Below, one piece after another: positions 1-11,800 of a stretch of DNA of 64,000 nucleotides (position 1 is its first letter; each line of letters starts with the position of its first letter). The stretch lies in the NCBI GenBank assembly GCA_018806915.1, contig JAGKQI010000098.1:1364001-1428000 (forward strand), read 5' to 3'. The DNA comes from Phytophthora colocasiae. Lineage: Eukaryota; Oomycota; Peronosporomycetes; Peronosporales; Peronosporaceae. Position numbers and translations under genes: made by a program. The notes beneath the pieces were generated by a model, which was given only the letters and a program-made list of their open reading frames with translations, had not been told where the DNA came from and did no database searches.

Positions 1-876
1 GTGGGCACATGCGAGTACTTGGCGCCCGAGCTGATTATGAAGGACGGCTATGGCAAGGCTGTGGATTGGTGGGCACTGGGTATCTTGGCGTACGAGATGA
101 TTCAGGGTGACTCTCCGTTCCGTCACAACGTGCCGACCATCCTATTTGACAAGATTTTGAAGGAGGAGCCTGAGTTCAGCGACCGCTTCACACCGGAAGC
201 TCAGGACCTTATTATGAAGCTGCTCACGAAAGACCCGGAGAACCGTCTTGGATGCGGTCCCGACGGTGTTGAGGAGATTAAGCAGCACCCGTTCTTCGCT
301 GAAATCGATTGGGAGAAGCTGCTGAACAAGGAGATGGAAGTCCCGCGTCCTCCGCATCGCATGGAGGACGTGACAGACGAGAGCCACCTATCCCGTGCTA
401 TCGCCAAGATGCGTGAAGCGCGTGAGGAGATCATGCCAGACTCGCCGGTGTCACTTCCTTCGTCCCCGTCCGAGCAGAAGCACTTTGACCGCTTCTCATA
501 CCAAGGACTTGGTGACTGGAAGCCGGAGATGGCGGACATGGAGTTTGACGAAGAGACAAGCGACTTCAAGCAGGACACCATCCACGAGGACGAAGAGTTT
601 GCCGAGGAAGATTACGTCGGAGACTCTGGTGATGGAGATGGGGTGCCTCTGTCCCCTGGCTCGAAGGAGAATTCGATGACATCCTCAAAGGCGTCTCCAT
701 CCAAGGCCAACGGTTCTGACACTCCTCCGGCTTCGAGTTCAGCTGCATCGGCATCCCCAAGGAGTCCACAGAGCGTAGGCAGCCCTGGTAGTCCTCCTCC
801 CGTGCCTATGAGTCCTGGTAGTCCAGTGGAGTCAGGACCGTCGACTCCGCAAGAACCACAGTCTCAAACGATCTAG
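1..876 (+). CDS. AGC-family serine/threonine protein kinase, C-terminal part (5' end outside the window)
   Basis: The frame is open from base 1 to the TAG at 874-876 and encodes the last 291 residues of a kinase. It starts in the activation segment (GTCEYLAPEL). The F-helix aspartate follows in AVDWWALGILAYEM, then the C-lobe helices, and HPFFAEIDW opens the AGC C-tail. Residues 162-167 (FDRFSY) fit the AGC hydrophobic motif FxxF(S/T)Y, with Ser166 the expected regulatory phosphosite. About 120 residues of acidic, then Ser/Pro-rich low-complexity tail follow. Family knowledge places such kinases under PDK1/TORC2-type control. The AGC subfamily (PKA-, PKB- or S6K-like) cannot be fixed because the N-lobe is missing. 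The initial GTG is the window edge, not a start codon. Confidence 0.9.
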   Translation: MGTCEYLAPELIMKDGYGKAVDWWALGILAYEMIQGDSPFRHNVPTILFDKILKEEPEFSDRFTPEAQDLIMKLLTKDPENRLGCGPDGVEEIKQHPFFAEIDWEKLLNKEMEVPRPPHRMEDVTDESHLSRAIAKMREAREEIMPDSPVSLPSSPSEQKHFDRFSYQGLGDWKPEMADMEFDEETSDFKQDTIHEDEEFAEEDYVGDSGDGDGVPLSPGSKENSMTSSKASPSKANGSDTPPASSSAASASPRSPQSVGSPGSPPPVPMSPGSPVESGPSTPQEPQSQTI

Positions 877-1228
877 GGGGGAAGACATTCAAATGGTAGG
901 CCAGCTGAGGAGATACATACAGACCGTGTGTGGATGTAAATGCATGATAAATGGTTGCGAAATCGCCTGGAAGTGGGCAAAATTGCAGGATGAAGTCTTG
1001 TGTTGCTTTTTATTAATGTTGCTTTTTATTAAGTTTTTAACGTCTTGAAGTTCATATAGCGTGGCTCTAAACCAATGAAACGTCTGTCTTATCGATTGTG
1101 TGACGTACATCGTTGCCAGAAAAGGGAAGGGTCTCCAGTAATCACAGCAAGGCATCCTATCACCACCCTCTCATTTGGCAACCCAAATAAGAGAGGATCG
1201 TGCGGTTCTGCTTGGACCCCCTCGTTCC

Positions 1229-1243
1229 TTCATTCTTCAATTG
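1229..1243 (+). promoter_or_regulatory. Oomycete Inr + FPR core promoter of the NADP-IDH gene
   Basis: TTCATTCTTCAATTG matches the oomycete core promoter YTCATTYYNCA followed by a flanking promoter region close to WTTT. It lies 42 nt upstream of the ATG at 1285, the usual distance for short oomycete 5' leaders. The match is seen directly; its use as the transcription start is inferred. Confidence 0.7.
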
Positions 1244-1284
1244 GAAGCAGAAGTACCAGAGTCCCTTCTTTTGTCAAAAAAAAG

Positions 1285-2568
1285 ATGTTCGCCAAGACTG
1301 TTCGCTCCATGGCCACCCCGGCGCGTCGCACCTTCGCCACCAGCCAGAAGATTAAGGTGAACAAGCCCATTGTGGAGCTGGACGGAGATGAGATGACGCG
1401 CGTCATCTGGTCGCAGATCAAGGACAAGTACATCCACCCGTACCTGGACCTGGACATTGAGTACTTCGACCTGGGTCTTCCCCACCGTGATGCCACCAAT
1501 GACCAAGTGACGGTGGACGCTGCTCACGCTATCCAGGAGCACCACGTCGGTATTAAGTGCGCGACCATCACTCCTGATGAGCAGCGTGTGGAGGAGTTCA
1601 AGCTCAAGAAGATGTGGCGTTCGCCGAACGGAACGATCCGTAACATTTTGAACGGAACGGTCTTCCGTGAGCCCATTGTGATCTCCAATGTGCCGCGTCT
1701 CGTGCCTGGCTGGAAGAAGCCCATTGTGGTCGGCCGTCACGCCTTCGGTGACCAGTACAAGAGCACGGACTTCATCGCCCCTGGCCCTGGCAAGTTCGAG
1801 GTTGTGTACACCCCTGCGGATGGTAGTGAGAAGACCACTCTGGAAGTGTACAACTTCGAGGGTGCCGGTCTGGGTCTGGCCATGTACAACACGGACGAGA
1901 GCATCTACGGTTTCGCTAAGTCGTGCCTGTCTTTTGCTCTGAGCAAGAACCAGGACCTGTTCCTGTCCACCAAGAACACCATCTTGAAGAAGTACGACGG
2001 CCGCTTCAAGGACATCTTCGAGGAGGTGTACCAGAACGAGTTCAAGGCCAAGTACGACGCTGCCGGCATCACGTACACGCACCGTCTCATTGACGACATG
2101 GTCGCTCAGGCTCTTAAGAGCGACGGTGGCTTCGTCTGGGCTTGCAAGAACTACGACGGTGACGTCCAGTCGGACATCGTCGCTCAGGGCTACGGCTCGC
2201 TCGGTCTCATGACCAGTGTGCTGGTTGCTCCCGATGGAAAGACCGTGGAGGCTGAGGCTGCCCACGGCACGGTCACTCGCCACTGGCGTCAGTACCAGCA
2301 GGGTAAGAAGACGAGCACCAACCCCATTGCTTCGATCTACGCCTGGACGCGTGGTCTTGCCCACCGTGGCAAGCTGGACGGCAACCAGGAGCTCATTGAC
2401 TTCTCCCTTGGCCTCGAGGACGCCGTGATCAAGACGGTGGAGCAGGGCCACATGACCAAGGACCTGGCCATCTGCATCCACGGCTCCAACGTGACCCCGG
2501 ACCACTACCTGTACACGGAAGACTTCATGGACAAGGTCAAGGACACCTTCGACGCCACGCGCAACTAA
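1285..2568 (+). CDS. Isocitrate dehydrogenase [NADP], mitochondrial
   Basis: Single-exon gene of 427 aa. It oxidatively decarboxylates isocitrate to 2-oxoglutarate with NADP+. I chose the ATG at 1285 because it follows the core promoter by 42 nt and opens with [20 protein letters not shown], an Arg/Ser/Ala-rich, acid-free presequence typical of mitochondrial import; the frame is open further upstream but without support. Mature family blocks follow: [13 protein letters not shown] (metal/substrate region), [30 protein letters not shown] and the NADP-type [18 protein letters not shown]. Length fits eukaryotic dimeric NADP-IDH. Codon third positions are GC-rich, which suggests high expression. 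A 422-codon antisense ORF over it is a by-product of this codon bias. Confidence 0.97.
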   Translation: MFAKTVRSMATPARRTFATSQKIKVNKPIVELDGDEMTRVIWSQIKDKYIHPYLDLDIEYFDLGLPHRDATNDQVTVDAAHAIQEHHVGIKCATITPDEQRVEEFKLKKMWRSPNGTIRNILNGTVFREPIVISNVPRLVPGWKKPIVVGRHAFGDQYKSTDFIAPGPGKFEVVYTPADGSEKTTLEVYNFEGAGLGLAMYNTDESIYGFAKSCLSFALSKNQDLFLSTKNTILKKYDGRFKDIFEEVYQNEFKAKYDAAGITYTHRLIDDMVAQALKSDGGFVWACKNYDGDVQSDIVAQGYGSLGLMTSVLVAPDGKTVEAEAAHGTVTRHWRQYQQGKKTSTNPIASIYAWTRGLAHRGKLDGNQELIDFSLGLEDAVIKTVEQGHMTKDLAICIHGSNVTPDHYLYTEDFMDKVKDTFDATRN

Positions 2569-2760
2569 ACCAGAAAGAATGGGGAGGGTCTAGCTGAGCT
2601 TACTATCTACACATACACGCAGTTAGCCGGCTAAGCTGGCGCAGCACGTCCGCTTCATTTTATCAGCTTTTCAATACAGCAAGCGTGATCTGAGCCGTAG
2701 TATTCCGTTGTCTGCAGCAGATAGTCTGCTATAATTACAAGTAAAGTCTTGCTCCAAGAC

Positions 2761-5196
2761 ATGGTAGCTCCATCATCAAGTGCAATAGCTACGTCTGGAC
2801 TGCCAGCTTCCCTGCAACCAACTCGTGTATCGCTTCTTCAACGTGGACAGAATCGAGAACAGTTCCTCAAGCAGAAAACGATAGTAAAAGCAGCTCAACA
2901 TTATGGCACTCGACGGAGTCAGAGTACGCGACGTCTTTCATCTTCAGCTTTCACGAGGTCGACGAGGAATGTCCTTGCAGCTAGTGACGACCATCTCGAC
3001 GATTTACTGAAAGGTGTTGCAGATTCAATCAATTCCCCAGACCATTTATCTCGCAGTGACAAGGAAGCTTTGGTGCTTCAAGCAGTACTGGGACTGTGGA
3101 GTTGTCGACAGGAAGCAAGGGGATTCCGCCGTTGGAAGGAAAGTACATTGAATCGAGTCGATTTGCAAGCGTTGATGGCTGCAGGTGTCGATGTTCACGA
3201 AGAAGCTCGTCAATTACTACTAACAGCGGAGACGAAAAGAAGGTTGATAGCCAACGAACGACAAATTCCTATTGACGATGACAAGTGGATGGCAGCGAAT
3301 TTCTCGTATGCTGAATTGGATTTATTACTTGCTTGGGCTCGACACACACAGCCGAAAACATTCCGAGGAGTTGATGACAATACTTTGCGAGAAGCACTTC
3401 GATACTTACGTTTTACTCAGTACCAAGATGGTGAAGCCATTTTCTTCCAGGGCGATAAAGGTGATGTGTTCTACCTTATTCTCGATGGTAGCGTAGGAAT
3501 TTATGGTGCTAAACGACCGGACCGACAGAAAAGTAGACAAAGCGTATTAAGTGGGAAACGTGGTAGTACCTCCAGTATCCGAGAGAAACCCGATATGAAT
3601 CTTATTGGTCCACGAATGTTCACGTATCGTGCAGGTGAAAGTTTTGGCGAGACTGCGTTATTTACAAATGCAGCTGTACGTACAGCGACTGCTATTGCCT
3701 TTGGAACACCAACACCTGGTTCAAATACAGGAACGGTGTGTGAAGTTTGTGAATTATCGCGAGGGGTTTACTCCCGCACGTTGAAGAGATTCCACCAACA
3801 TTTTTTCACACAAGCTCAATGTGTAAATTTCACTCAACGGATTTTCCTCTTTCGAGACTGGCCGAGGCCTCGAGTTGTCGAAGTTGCGGACGTTTTGGAA
3901 CTTCGTCGGATCAGCTTTGGTAGTATTTTACTTACTGAAGGAGTGTCTCCATTGTCACATTGTTTCTTCGTACTAAGTGGATGTGTGAATATTACGACCC
4001 AAATGGAGACTAGTTCACCTACTGGCAATGATTCGACTTCGACGTCTAATGTCAAGAAATCCAGACATAAAACTCAGTTCTCTATCGAGCTTCACACAGT
4101 ACGAGTCGGTGAGATCGTGGCTCTAGAAGCTCTTCTTGAAGAAGATGATTCACCGGCTAAAGTTACGTACACGGCAGTAGGAGGTTCAGCTGATGTGGAA
4201 GTGTACGCGTTAAAGCGTTCGGACGGAAGAGAGTTCCTTGCAAGCAGCACAGGCAATCTCACGCATCAAATTCAGATATTATGCAACTCCGAACGTTTGC
4301 AGCGAGATCAGCGCCTTGAAGTCGCACAACGAGCTTTTCGAGAACGAGAAACTACAAATAAAAGACATCGTCTGGAGCTGGAGAACGAGGCGTTTGAGCT
4401 TGGTCTCACTGATAAACAGCAGCAGCATCGGAGAAAGCAGCAGGAACTGGAAGAACTCAATCAATCCTCAACTCACGAAGGCTCAATAAGTCTCCAGAGA
4501 CCATACTTACGTCAGTTGGACCCGGTTAAACTACTTGGAGTCGTTGACGAGAACAATGGCCAACGAGAATTCAACCAAAAGATCGAAATTAACTCTTGTT
4601 TAGGTGAAGTAGCTGCTCCGCCAAAGATGCTGTCGAATCTCGTAAAAAACTTCATCGTTCGCGACTGGGATACACTTGCAGAAGACTATGCGCAGAAACT
4701 TACTCTTCAGCTTCCAGTTCGCAATGCTCTGTCTCCATTGCTCAAGTGTGTTTCTCCTTCTTTGACTTGTAGAGCGGGTACTCCACCACTGACTCAAATG
4801 CACACTGTGCGAAGGAAACAAACACCTTTGACTTTATCAGCGAGAAACCATGCCGAGCGACACACGCGTGACTCGCATATGCGGCAGCTCAGTATGGTTT
4901 ACGATGCAAAAATGCACTGGGATCCGGAGAAGAAGAACTTTGTACTGTTGCAAATGTCTTCAGATACTGAAGATAAACTCCAGCCACAACAGACACGCGT
5001 TTCCGGTGCTTTGGCAGCAAATGATCCGTCCAGAGGAGAAACCACTCGAGATCAGAGTTTACACCAGACAAAACTGCATTACCAGCTACAAGCTGCACAG
5101 ATATCAGCACGGAAATTGTCCGAACAACACACTCGCAAACAGGACGAACGATCTGGTGGAACAGGTCCGTCAAGTACGTTCGTCCATTTCTTCTGA
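2761..5196 (+). CDS. Protein with two cyclic-nucleotide-binding-like domains
   Basis: Uninterrupted 811-aa frame from ATG 2761 to TGA 5194-5196. Two cNMP-binding-type beta-barrels are visible. The first, about residues 205-335, has QDGEAIFFQGDKGDVFYLILDGSVGIY and a phosphate-binding-cassette-like GESFGETALF. The second, about 375-495, has SILLTEGVSPLSHCFFVLSGCVNI and GEIVALEALL. A charged coiled coil spans about 510-566 (Arg/Glu/Gln-rich), then a basic, Thr/Gln-rich tail. The first cassette keeps Gly-Glu but lacks the classical RTA arginine context, and the second is more degenerate, so real cAMP/cGMP binding is uncertain. No catalytic domain, channel or membrane segment is present. It starts 193 bp after the IDH stop. 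The partner is unknown. Confidence 0.85.
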   Translation: MVAPSSSAIATSGLPASLQPTRVSLLQRGQNREQFLKQKTIVKAAQHYGTRRSQSTRRLSSSAFTRSTRNVLAASDDHLDDLLKGVADSINSPDHLSRSDKEALVLQAVLGLWSCRQEARGFRRWKESTLNRVDLQALMAAGVDVHEEARQLLLTAETKRRLIANERQIPIDDDKWMAANFSYAELDLLLAWARHTQPKTFRGVDDNTLREALRYLRFTQYQDGEAIFFQGDKGDVFYLILDGSVGIYGAKRPDRQKSRQSVLSGKRGSTSSIREKPDMNLIGPRMFTYRAGESFGETALFTNAAVRTATAIAFGTPTPGSNTGTVCEVCELSRGVYSRTLKRFHQHFFTQAQCVNFTQRIFLFRDWPRPRVVEVADVLELRRISFGSILLTEGVSPLSHCFFVLSGCVNITTQMETSSPTGNDSTSTSNVKKSRHKTQFSIELHTVRVGEIVALEALLEEDDSPAKVTYTAVGGSADVEVYALKRSDGREFLASSTGNLTHQIQILCNSERLQRDQRLEVAQRAFRERETTNKRHRLELENEAFELGLTDKQQQHRRKQQELEELNQSSTHEGSISLQRPYLRQLDPVKLLGVVDENNGQREFNQKIEINSCLGEVAAPPKMLSNLVKNFIVRDWDTLAEDYAQKLTLQLPVRNALSPLLKCVSPSLTCRAGTPPLTQMHTVRRKQTPLTLSARNHAERHTRDSHMRQLSMVYDAKMHWDPEKKNFVLLQMSSDTEDKLQPQQTRVSGALAANDPSRGETTRDQSLHQTKLHYQLQAAQISARKLSEQHTRKQDERSGGTGPSSTFVHFF

Positions 5197-5579
5197 AAGA
5201 AAATCGTCGTCACATTTTCCTCCTTCTTGATAGTCGATCTTGAGCTACTGACCAATACTGTAGCTTTATTATTCTGGCCTTTACTTCTGCCAATAACACA
5301 TTCGCGCTGCATTCGACGCCACGAGGACTGCTGGACGCTAACTTACTTCATCTCCGTGTCGGGGGCAATAGGGGTGAACGACGTTGAGGCCGCTGGCTTT
5401 AAGGATTTCGGGGCGATGACTACTTGACCGGACACTGACGATGTCGAGGCCGGATGTGACCCCAACTGGGACGAGATATTGGAAAACGCTAAACTAAGTG
5501 GGAAGCAGTTGGTGCCCTGCAAAAACCACAACAAACTCAGTCAGAAATCAAGATCCATACAGCGAAAAAATCAGTGCGT
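5197..5579. other. Short intergenic region between convergent genes, no gene seen
   Basis: 383 bp between the stop of the cNMP-binding gene and the stop of the minus-strand bHLH gene. It should hold both 3' UTRs. ORFs here are short, with no recognisable domain. Confidence 0.6.
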
Positions 5580-6860
5580 TCAGAATTGAACTAGCCATTG
5601 TCTGCATACCGGGTTACACGGGACATTAAGTGGATGCGTGTGTACTGTTTGCATCCCGCTTGAAACTGCTGCTGCATGGCGATCCTGCTGGTTCAGGTGC
5701 TGTGCCTGCGGGTTCATATGGGAGAGCTGCTGATTCGGTTGCTGGGTCATCGCCACAGCGTTCGCAGCTGCCACGGATCCGAGATGGGAGTACTGCAGAC
5801 ACGTCGCCAGCTTGCTCACTTCTTGCTGCAAGCGGTCACGGTCACGACGAAGTTCATCGCGCTCTCGTTTCAAGCTCTTGATTGCGGACACAGCTTCTTG
5901 CAAAATAGCACTCTTGCGGACACGGTTCGACAGTCCTAACAATTCCACAAGTTCTTCGAACTGTAAAATAAAAACGAATCAAGCGTTAGCTTAACGACTC
6001 GTAACAAGAGATCTATAGAAGAAACAGTGACCACATTACCTTGACATTCACCTCTTGACGTCGCATCTTCTCCCGTGACTTCTTACGGAACCCTCGGTCA
6101 TCTTCAGGTGTAGGCGAAGGAGCACTGACCGTTGATGTACCGGTATTTCCAATCGTCGAGCATCCGCTAGGGTCGCATGACACAGTCATGAAGTCAAATT
6201 CACTGGCAGCTGGTAAGAAAACGTATACGAACGACACGGCTCACCGAGCATGGAGAAAGAAAGCTGCACGTACCGTTTGAAAGCCGCTGAAGCTCGGAAC
6301 CCGCTCATATCATCATCGTCACTGCTCATAATGTTCTGGCACGGGGGACTCGGTAACTTGGGAGCAGCAGGTTTAATACTGCCACCAAGTGGCATCGTCC
6401 CTTTTGCAGCAGGAAGCGGCATCAATCCCGGCTTCTTGTGTTGGTCCAGACTGAAGCTCGCCAGCTCCATCGCGTCCCTTACAGATCGATTCATCATGGC
6501 CACATCAGGTTTGGCACTGGCAGGGGTCAAACCGGTCTGGAAAAGATTAGCAAAATCCTTCCTGGGGGATCCGAAGCCGAGCCCCACTCCGAGCCCGTTG
6601 CCATGTTTCAGCATTTCCGAAATACTCGAGAGCGGTGGGGACGTCAGATGTTGCGAATTCGAAGCTGCAGCAGCTCCTGAAGGTCCAGAAGTCTCCGAAA
6701 CATGAGTTCCTGCTGTCTGCTTAGGATGTTGTTGCTGTTGCTGATCCTCCTCTGTGTACCCGAGAGAAAAGCCCTTCCAGTTGTCATTGATGTCTGTTTG
6801 CAAGAAATACTCGCCGAGATCCTCGATCTGCAGTCCCGACATGTCCTCGTCAAATTCCAT
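5580..6860 (-). CDS. bHLH transcription factor, plant ILR3/IVc-like helix-loop-helix
   Basis: Three exons read on the minus strand: 6860-6274, 6202-6040 and 5960-5580, giving 376 aa. The introns are 71 and 79 nt, with donors GTACGT and GTAATG and acceptors CCAG and ACAG. Splicing joins a basic region (KKSREKMRRQ, keeping the E and R that read the E-box) to helix 1 (NVKFEELVELLGL), a short loop and helix 2 (VRKSAILQEAVSAIKSLK), which runs on into a coiled stretch of about 20 residues. The arrangement resembles plant subgroup IVc bHLH proteins. The N-terminal 200 residues are acidic and Gln/Ser/Pro-rich, as in activation regions. The C-terminus is Gln/His-rich. Targets are unknown. A weak Inr-like TTCATTTTG lies about 65 nt upstream of the ATG on this strand. 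Confidence 0.85.
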
Positions 6861-7631
6861 TGTCAGACAGTTGTCTACTGCTGGATACTGCTACGTCTGC
6901 AGGTATCTACAGACACGCGAAAGACAAAATGAATTGATAACTTAGTTTTGTGCATTTTGTACTTGCAATTTGCATACAGTGACAGTTAATCGACTTTTAC
7001 CTTATTTTGAAGGTTGTCGTCTTCTGAGCTGCAGCACTCGCAATGCAAAGTGACAAACGCGTGCTACTAGAGGAAAAGATGTGGCCACCGGAAGTCTCGC
7101 GTGAACCAAAGGCGGTGGCAATGGCAGGTTCGGACTGTGGCATCATTGGGGCGCGTATATGCACGTGGACTGTCACGGGCATTGACGTCCAGCCAATGGA
7201 AGGGCTGGATTCGATCTTTTAGCCAATCAAAGTGTTTCGAGCGCGTGCCTCCAAAGGTGGAGAATAGCCGAGGCATAATTAATGTGCTCAACACAAAACG
7301 ACGATGACACTCACAAATTTTACTTTTAATTTTTTTTAACAATTCATTATGAGAGGTATAAAGATTGCATTTTTGAGGGTGAAATGTTGTACTTTGATCA
7401 GGATATAAATTTACAAGACTGTAAAGTATGAGAGTAGTATCAATTAAACGGCGGGATTTGCCACTGAAGCATCAGCGCATACTGTATCAGAGCCACACCC
7501 AGCAGATTACTCGACGGTTTGTAAAAAAAAAAGTTTAGACGTAGTAATTCCCAGCTTGGGGATCCATCGAGCACCAGTGAATTGGTGATATCTGTGCTGA
7601 CACCGCCGTAGTTTATTTACCAGTCTTTATC
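6861..7631. other. Intergenic, presumed bHLH promoter; no gene seen
   Basis: About 770 bp between the bHLH start and a transposase-like fragment. ORFs are short and match nothing recognised. A T-rich block lies at 7320-7345. No tRNA-like fold was noticed. Confidence 0.5.
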
Positions 7632-7847
7632 TCACTGCCTCAGAACTTCGCAGCTTGATCTGGGCACTCGTGTCAATCGTTCACAATGACGTTTTGCAAA
7701 GCGCACTGGCCAACGTTCTGATGGAAACGCGGCTGGAACCGACAAACCTTTGCTCAGAGCTATAGAACGTGCCAGGTCCCGTATTTCTTCATCGGTCATG
7801 TAGATGCCAAGTTTCGACCGGTACAGGATCACATCGATGTTTCCCAT
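7632..7847 (-). pseudogene. CENP-B/Pogo-type transposase DNA-binding fragment
   Basis: A 71-codon minus-strand frame contains TDEEIRDLARSIA, then FPSERWPVRFAKRH, which is the pattern of the second helix-turn-helix of CENP-B/Tc5-type transposases (GWxxRFxKRH). No catalytic DDE part lies nearby on either strand, so this is most likely a relic. It starts 100 bp upstream of the PC4 gene and points away from it; fusion into an unseen host gene cannot be excluded. Confidence 0.45.
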
Positions 7848-8578
7848 TAAGATCTGAAAAGTGTTTAACCTTTAAAAACAAATTGGTGTAAAAAAAAACC
7901 GCGCCAAGTGTCCATTTCGGTCATCCGTTCCCGCCAACGCATCAACGATGCAAGCAGCCAAGGAAGTGACGCGCACACCGAACAGCGGCACCGTCAATGA
8001 CGGCGTCATGTCCAATTCTCTTGGGTTAGAGACGCGTAAGCGTCCAGCCGAGGCGGCTACGGAGATTCCGAAGCGTCTAAAGTCTGAAATTTTCGATCGA
8101 CCGTCTCTGACGGAACTTCTGTCTCGGAAGGCAGCAGTTGAGCCGCAGTTGTCGCTCTCACAGGACTCGGACGTGCCATTGGCGAGAATTGCAGCGCAGC
8201 AAAAGGCCAAGAGAAAGGAACTCGTATCTAAGAAGCAGCCACAGACTCAAGCCAAAGCTGGTAGCAAGACAAACGAAAAGGGTGAAATCGTGTTCGAGTT
8301 GTCGAGCAAACGTCGTGTGACGGTGCGTAAATGGAAGAGCATGAAGTTTGTGGATATTCGTGAATTCTACGATGACGATGGACAGCCGAAACCGGGCAAG
8401 AAAGGTTGGTTTTACGTGAGTTTTTGGCTTGAGAAGGTTGAATAAGTAAAGGATGAAACTTCGGTTGTACAGGTATTTCGTTGTCACCCGATCAATGGGA
8501 GAAACTCTATAGCTTATCGGATGCAATTGCAGAGGCAATTAAGTTGGTGGAAGATGATAAAGTCGGGATGGAGTCACT

Positions 8579-8707
8579 TATTGAATGTGTACGCTTTAGA
8601 AGGGAAAAGGAAAAGTGATTTACTATCAGTGCCGTACAGTCTCGCTGCGCAGAATTAACCCACGCGAGGTACCTTATCCACTACCGCTTACGACGTAACT
8701 TCCAACA
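8579..8707 (-). repeat. Copia 3' LTR
   Basis: 129 bp, identical to the 5' LTR. Host sequence TCACT adjoins it at 8574-8578. It contributes the premature stop of the interrupted PC4 gene. Confidence 0.93.
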
Positions 8708-8857
8708 CTCCTTCCCTGCGCAGTGAGGCTCTATCACTCACCAGTTAACCCGATCTTCTCTCGTAGTTGAAGTACTCGTTCTCCTGGAAGAGCCTTCGTC
8801 AGCAAGTCCGCTAACATATCGGCGGTTCCGACGTACGTGGGCAGAACGACACCTCGC

Positions 8858-11800
8858 TCAGCGTAATCTCGCAAGAATTTGACCTTGATATCCACGTGCT
8901 TGGCCCTCCCCGAGCTTGCCTCGTTGGTGATCCTGTTTCAGCGCTGCCTGGTTATCCATCATCATCTCGATTGGCAGCTTACCTTCGTAAGCCAATCTCT
9001 CGAACAGCTCGCGTAAACCCAACACATTTTGGCCGCCAACAGATGCTGCGACAAACTCCGCTTCTGCAGTTGACAGCACGACAGCGGTTTGCTTCCTGCA
9101 CTCCCAATCTATCGTCATTCCATTTGCTTGGACTATGACGCCGCTGACAGATTGCGATCTTGCGTCTCAGCAAAGTCTGCATCAGACCAGCAACACAAAC
9201 GGACAATTTCTTTCGCGCCATCTTGCACATCATCCGTCAGGCGCAACTTCAAACCACGCGTTCCACTCAAATACCGTGCGATTCGCTTCGCTAGCTTCCA
9301 GTCTTGAGCAGTGGGAGCGTGAGTCTTTCGACTCGCGCGGTGAACAGCAAACGAAATGTCAGGTCTTGTGCCACGTGCGATCCACAGGAGACTCCCAACC
9401 AAGGCCTGAAAGTCCTTCACCGTCGGTTCTTTGCCATCGGGAGCCGACTTAATAGGCAGTAACTTCCCATCGTCGTCAAGGGTGGATCGCCCGCTGCGAT
9501 AGGCAGTCGAACGCTGTTGGCATTTTCTAAGCCATGCGCGATCAGCGTTTCCGTGATGGCATGCTCTTGGTCAATCGTATATCCACGCTCATCGTCGTAG
9601 CTGATCCTCATCCCGAGGAACATCGATGCTGGTCCCAAGTCCTTGAGTTCCAGGATTGCCATATCAGCAAAAATGAGTCGACGCGCGGCGCCGAAGTAGC
9701 GGTGACCAGCAAATCGTCAACGTATGTCCCCACAACAGTTATTCCACCAGCGTCAGTCTTCACGCATAGACGCACGAATCGGACAAACATTGCCTGAATC
9801 CGACCTGAACAAGCGTTTTGTGCAGTAACTACGCCACAGCCCCAGCTTGCTTAAGCCCGCATAAAGGCTTCTTCCGAGCAACAAGCCGAGTTCACTAACG
9901 TCTTTGACACCCAAAGCTGCTAGCTCAGCTGCCGTAAACTCCATTCCGTCGGGAATGTACAGGCGAATTTCTAAGCCTTCTTCCGTCGATGCCTTCACGA
10001 ACGCATTCGGCACATCACCGTGCCTCGCTGGCACACGCCAGATTCTTGCAAGTGCAAGCACAGCTTTTCCACTTGGCGGTTCCATCACCGCAGCAAATGT
10101 GAACAAGTAGTCAATACCGAACACTTGCTCATTTCCGCATGCTACGAGTCGAGCTTTGTAGCGCTGGATTTTGCCATTGCCATCCCGTTTCTTCTTATAT
10201 ACCCATTTCGAGTGTAGTCGAGCGGTACCCGGAGACACCTTCACAACTTTCAAGTGTCGTTCGCTTCCAGAGAAGCAATTTCTTACTCCGCGGCCGCCAT
10301 TTCTCACTTTCCGCGCAACGTCTGGCAGCAGCAAATTTGCTGGCTCCTTATCATCCGCATGAGTATCTTCCACATGTACAGCACGCGAGACCAGTGCTCC
10401 TTCCGACCCTCCGTCGTCATCTCCATCAGCTTCACGGCGTCGAACAGATTTCTTCCTCACGCGCTGTGACCGACGTGGCTTGGTCTCTCCTTTAGAATTT
10501 CCAGTTTCAGGCGCATTCTTCTCCACGTCTTCCGTGACATTGCTCGCGCCAGGACTCGTTCTACCGTTGGCCATTTCTGCAAGTTCTTCAGAATTAGTTG
10601 CTGTGAAATGCGGTCGCTGTCAGCCTGTTTCAACGTCTCGATGTCCTTTACATGGCGGGTCACCACAACCTTGTTGCTCTCCGGTAAGTATACTCGATAC
10701 CCCTTTGTTTCGTCGCTTTTTCCGATCACAACTCCACGCTGAGAGCAACGCTTTTGCGGAATTCTTCTTGCTAGTGTCAACGAATACAGCGCAAGCAGAA
10801 TCCAAAAACCACAATGTCTTGCAAACTTGGCGCACGTCCGAGAGCACCTCCAGCGGCGACATTCGGTCATCGTTTGCACGGGTGGGACTGCGGTTCAATA
10901 CATAGACCGCATATTCTGCCGCATCTCCCAAAATGTCAGTGGCAACTCAGGAAGCAAACAGCATGCAGCGCACGATGTTCATCACCGTTCGGTGCATCCT
11001 CTCTGCTTTACCGTTGGCAGCTTGGTTTCCTTGCCTCGCTCTTCTGACGGGCCACTCCTGATTGCTTGCAAAACTCGTCCCACGTTGTTTGTATTCTGCA
11101 CCTCCGTCAGTACGTAGGACACGAACCTTGCACCCAAATTGCTTCTCGAACCAGGTCAGAAATTGTTCGAAGTATTTGGCGGCCTGATCCTTCGTCTTCG
11201 CCAAGAACACGCGGCAGTAATTGGACTTATGGTCCACGAAGTTCACCAAGTATCGATTTCCACGTCGGTCTCGGGGCGTAACAGGGCCTTTCAAGTCACT
11301 GCAAATCACCGCCCCACACGGATCAACTGGAGCATGCTCCCAGTGTCTTTCGTCGGCTGTTGGGCACGCGTCTGCTTGCCTTCAGCACATACGACAGTTG
11401 ACCCGCTTGTGGCTAGTAATCTCAATCCCAGAGGCTGGGTCTTTCGCGATCCGCTCGATTGTATCAAATGCAAGATGTCCAAACCTCTCGTGAAAGCCGA
11501 CCAAAGTATCCTTCTGAACAATTCGAGAGGTGAGATGGCGGTCTTCCTCCACCACCGCGCTCATCACAACTTCTTTCATCTGTTGCACAGAGCGCTGTCG
11601 ACACCATTGCACTCTTGCTACCAGTACGTTGCTCTTGATATCCGCGTAGAACACCACTCGTGTGAGGGTTGCCCTTCAATACTGCCACACAGCCATTGTG
11701 ATCAGCCACCTTGCAGCCCATTTTCAGCAACAAGCAGTACGACATCAGGTTCCTGGCTAGCTTAGGTGCATAGTAGACGTTCCTCAGTGTGATCTCGGCC

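Noticed and set aside
1237..2505. 422-codon antisense ORF over NADP-IDH
   Set aside because: It mirrors a strongly codon-biased gene with GC third positions; the protein is Val/Leu/Arg-rich with no domain. Such antisense frames are common artefacts.
2652..2670. Second Inr candidate ahead of the cNMP-binding gene (TTCATTTTATC)
   Set aside because: It lacks the CA of the consensus and is about 100 bp from the start codon, within the likely IDH 3' UTR.
6203..6237. 35-nt intron in the bHLH gene (donor GTGAGC)
   Set aside because: The 71-nt intron with donor GTACGT and acceptor CCAG keeps the frame and fits local intron lengths better.
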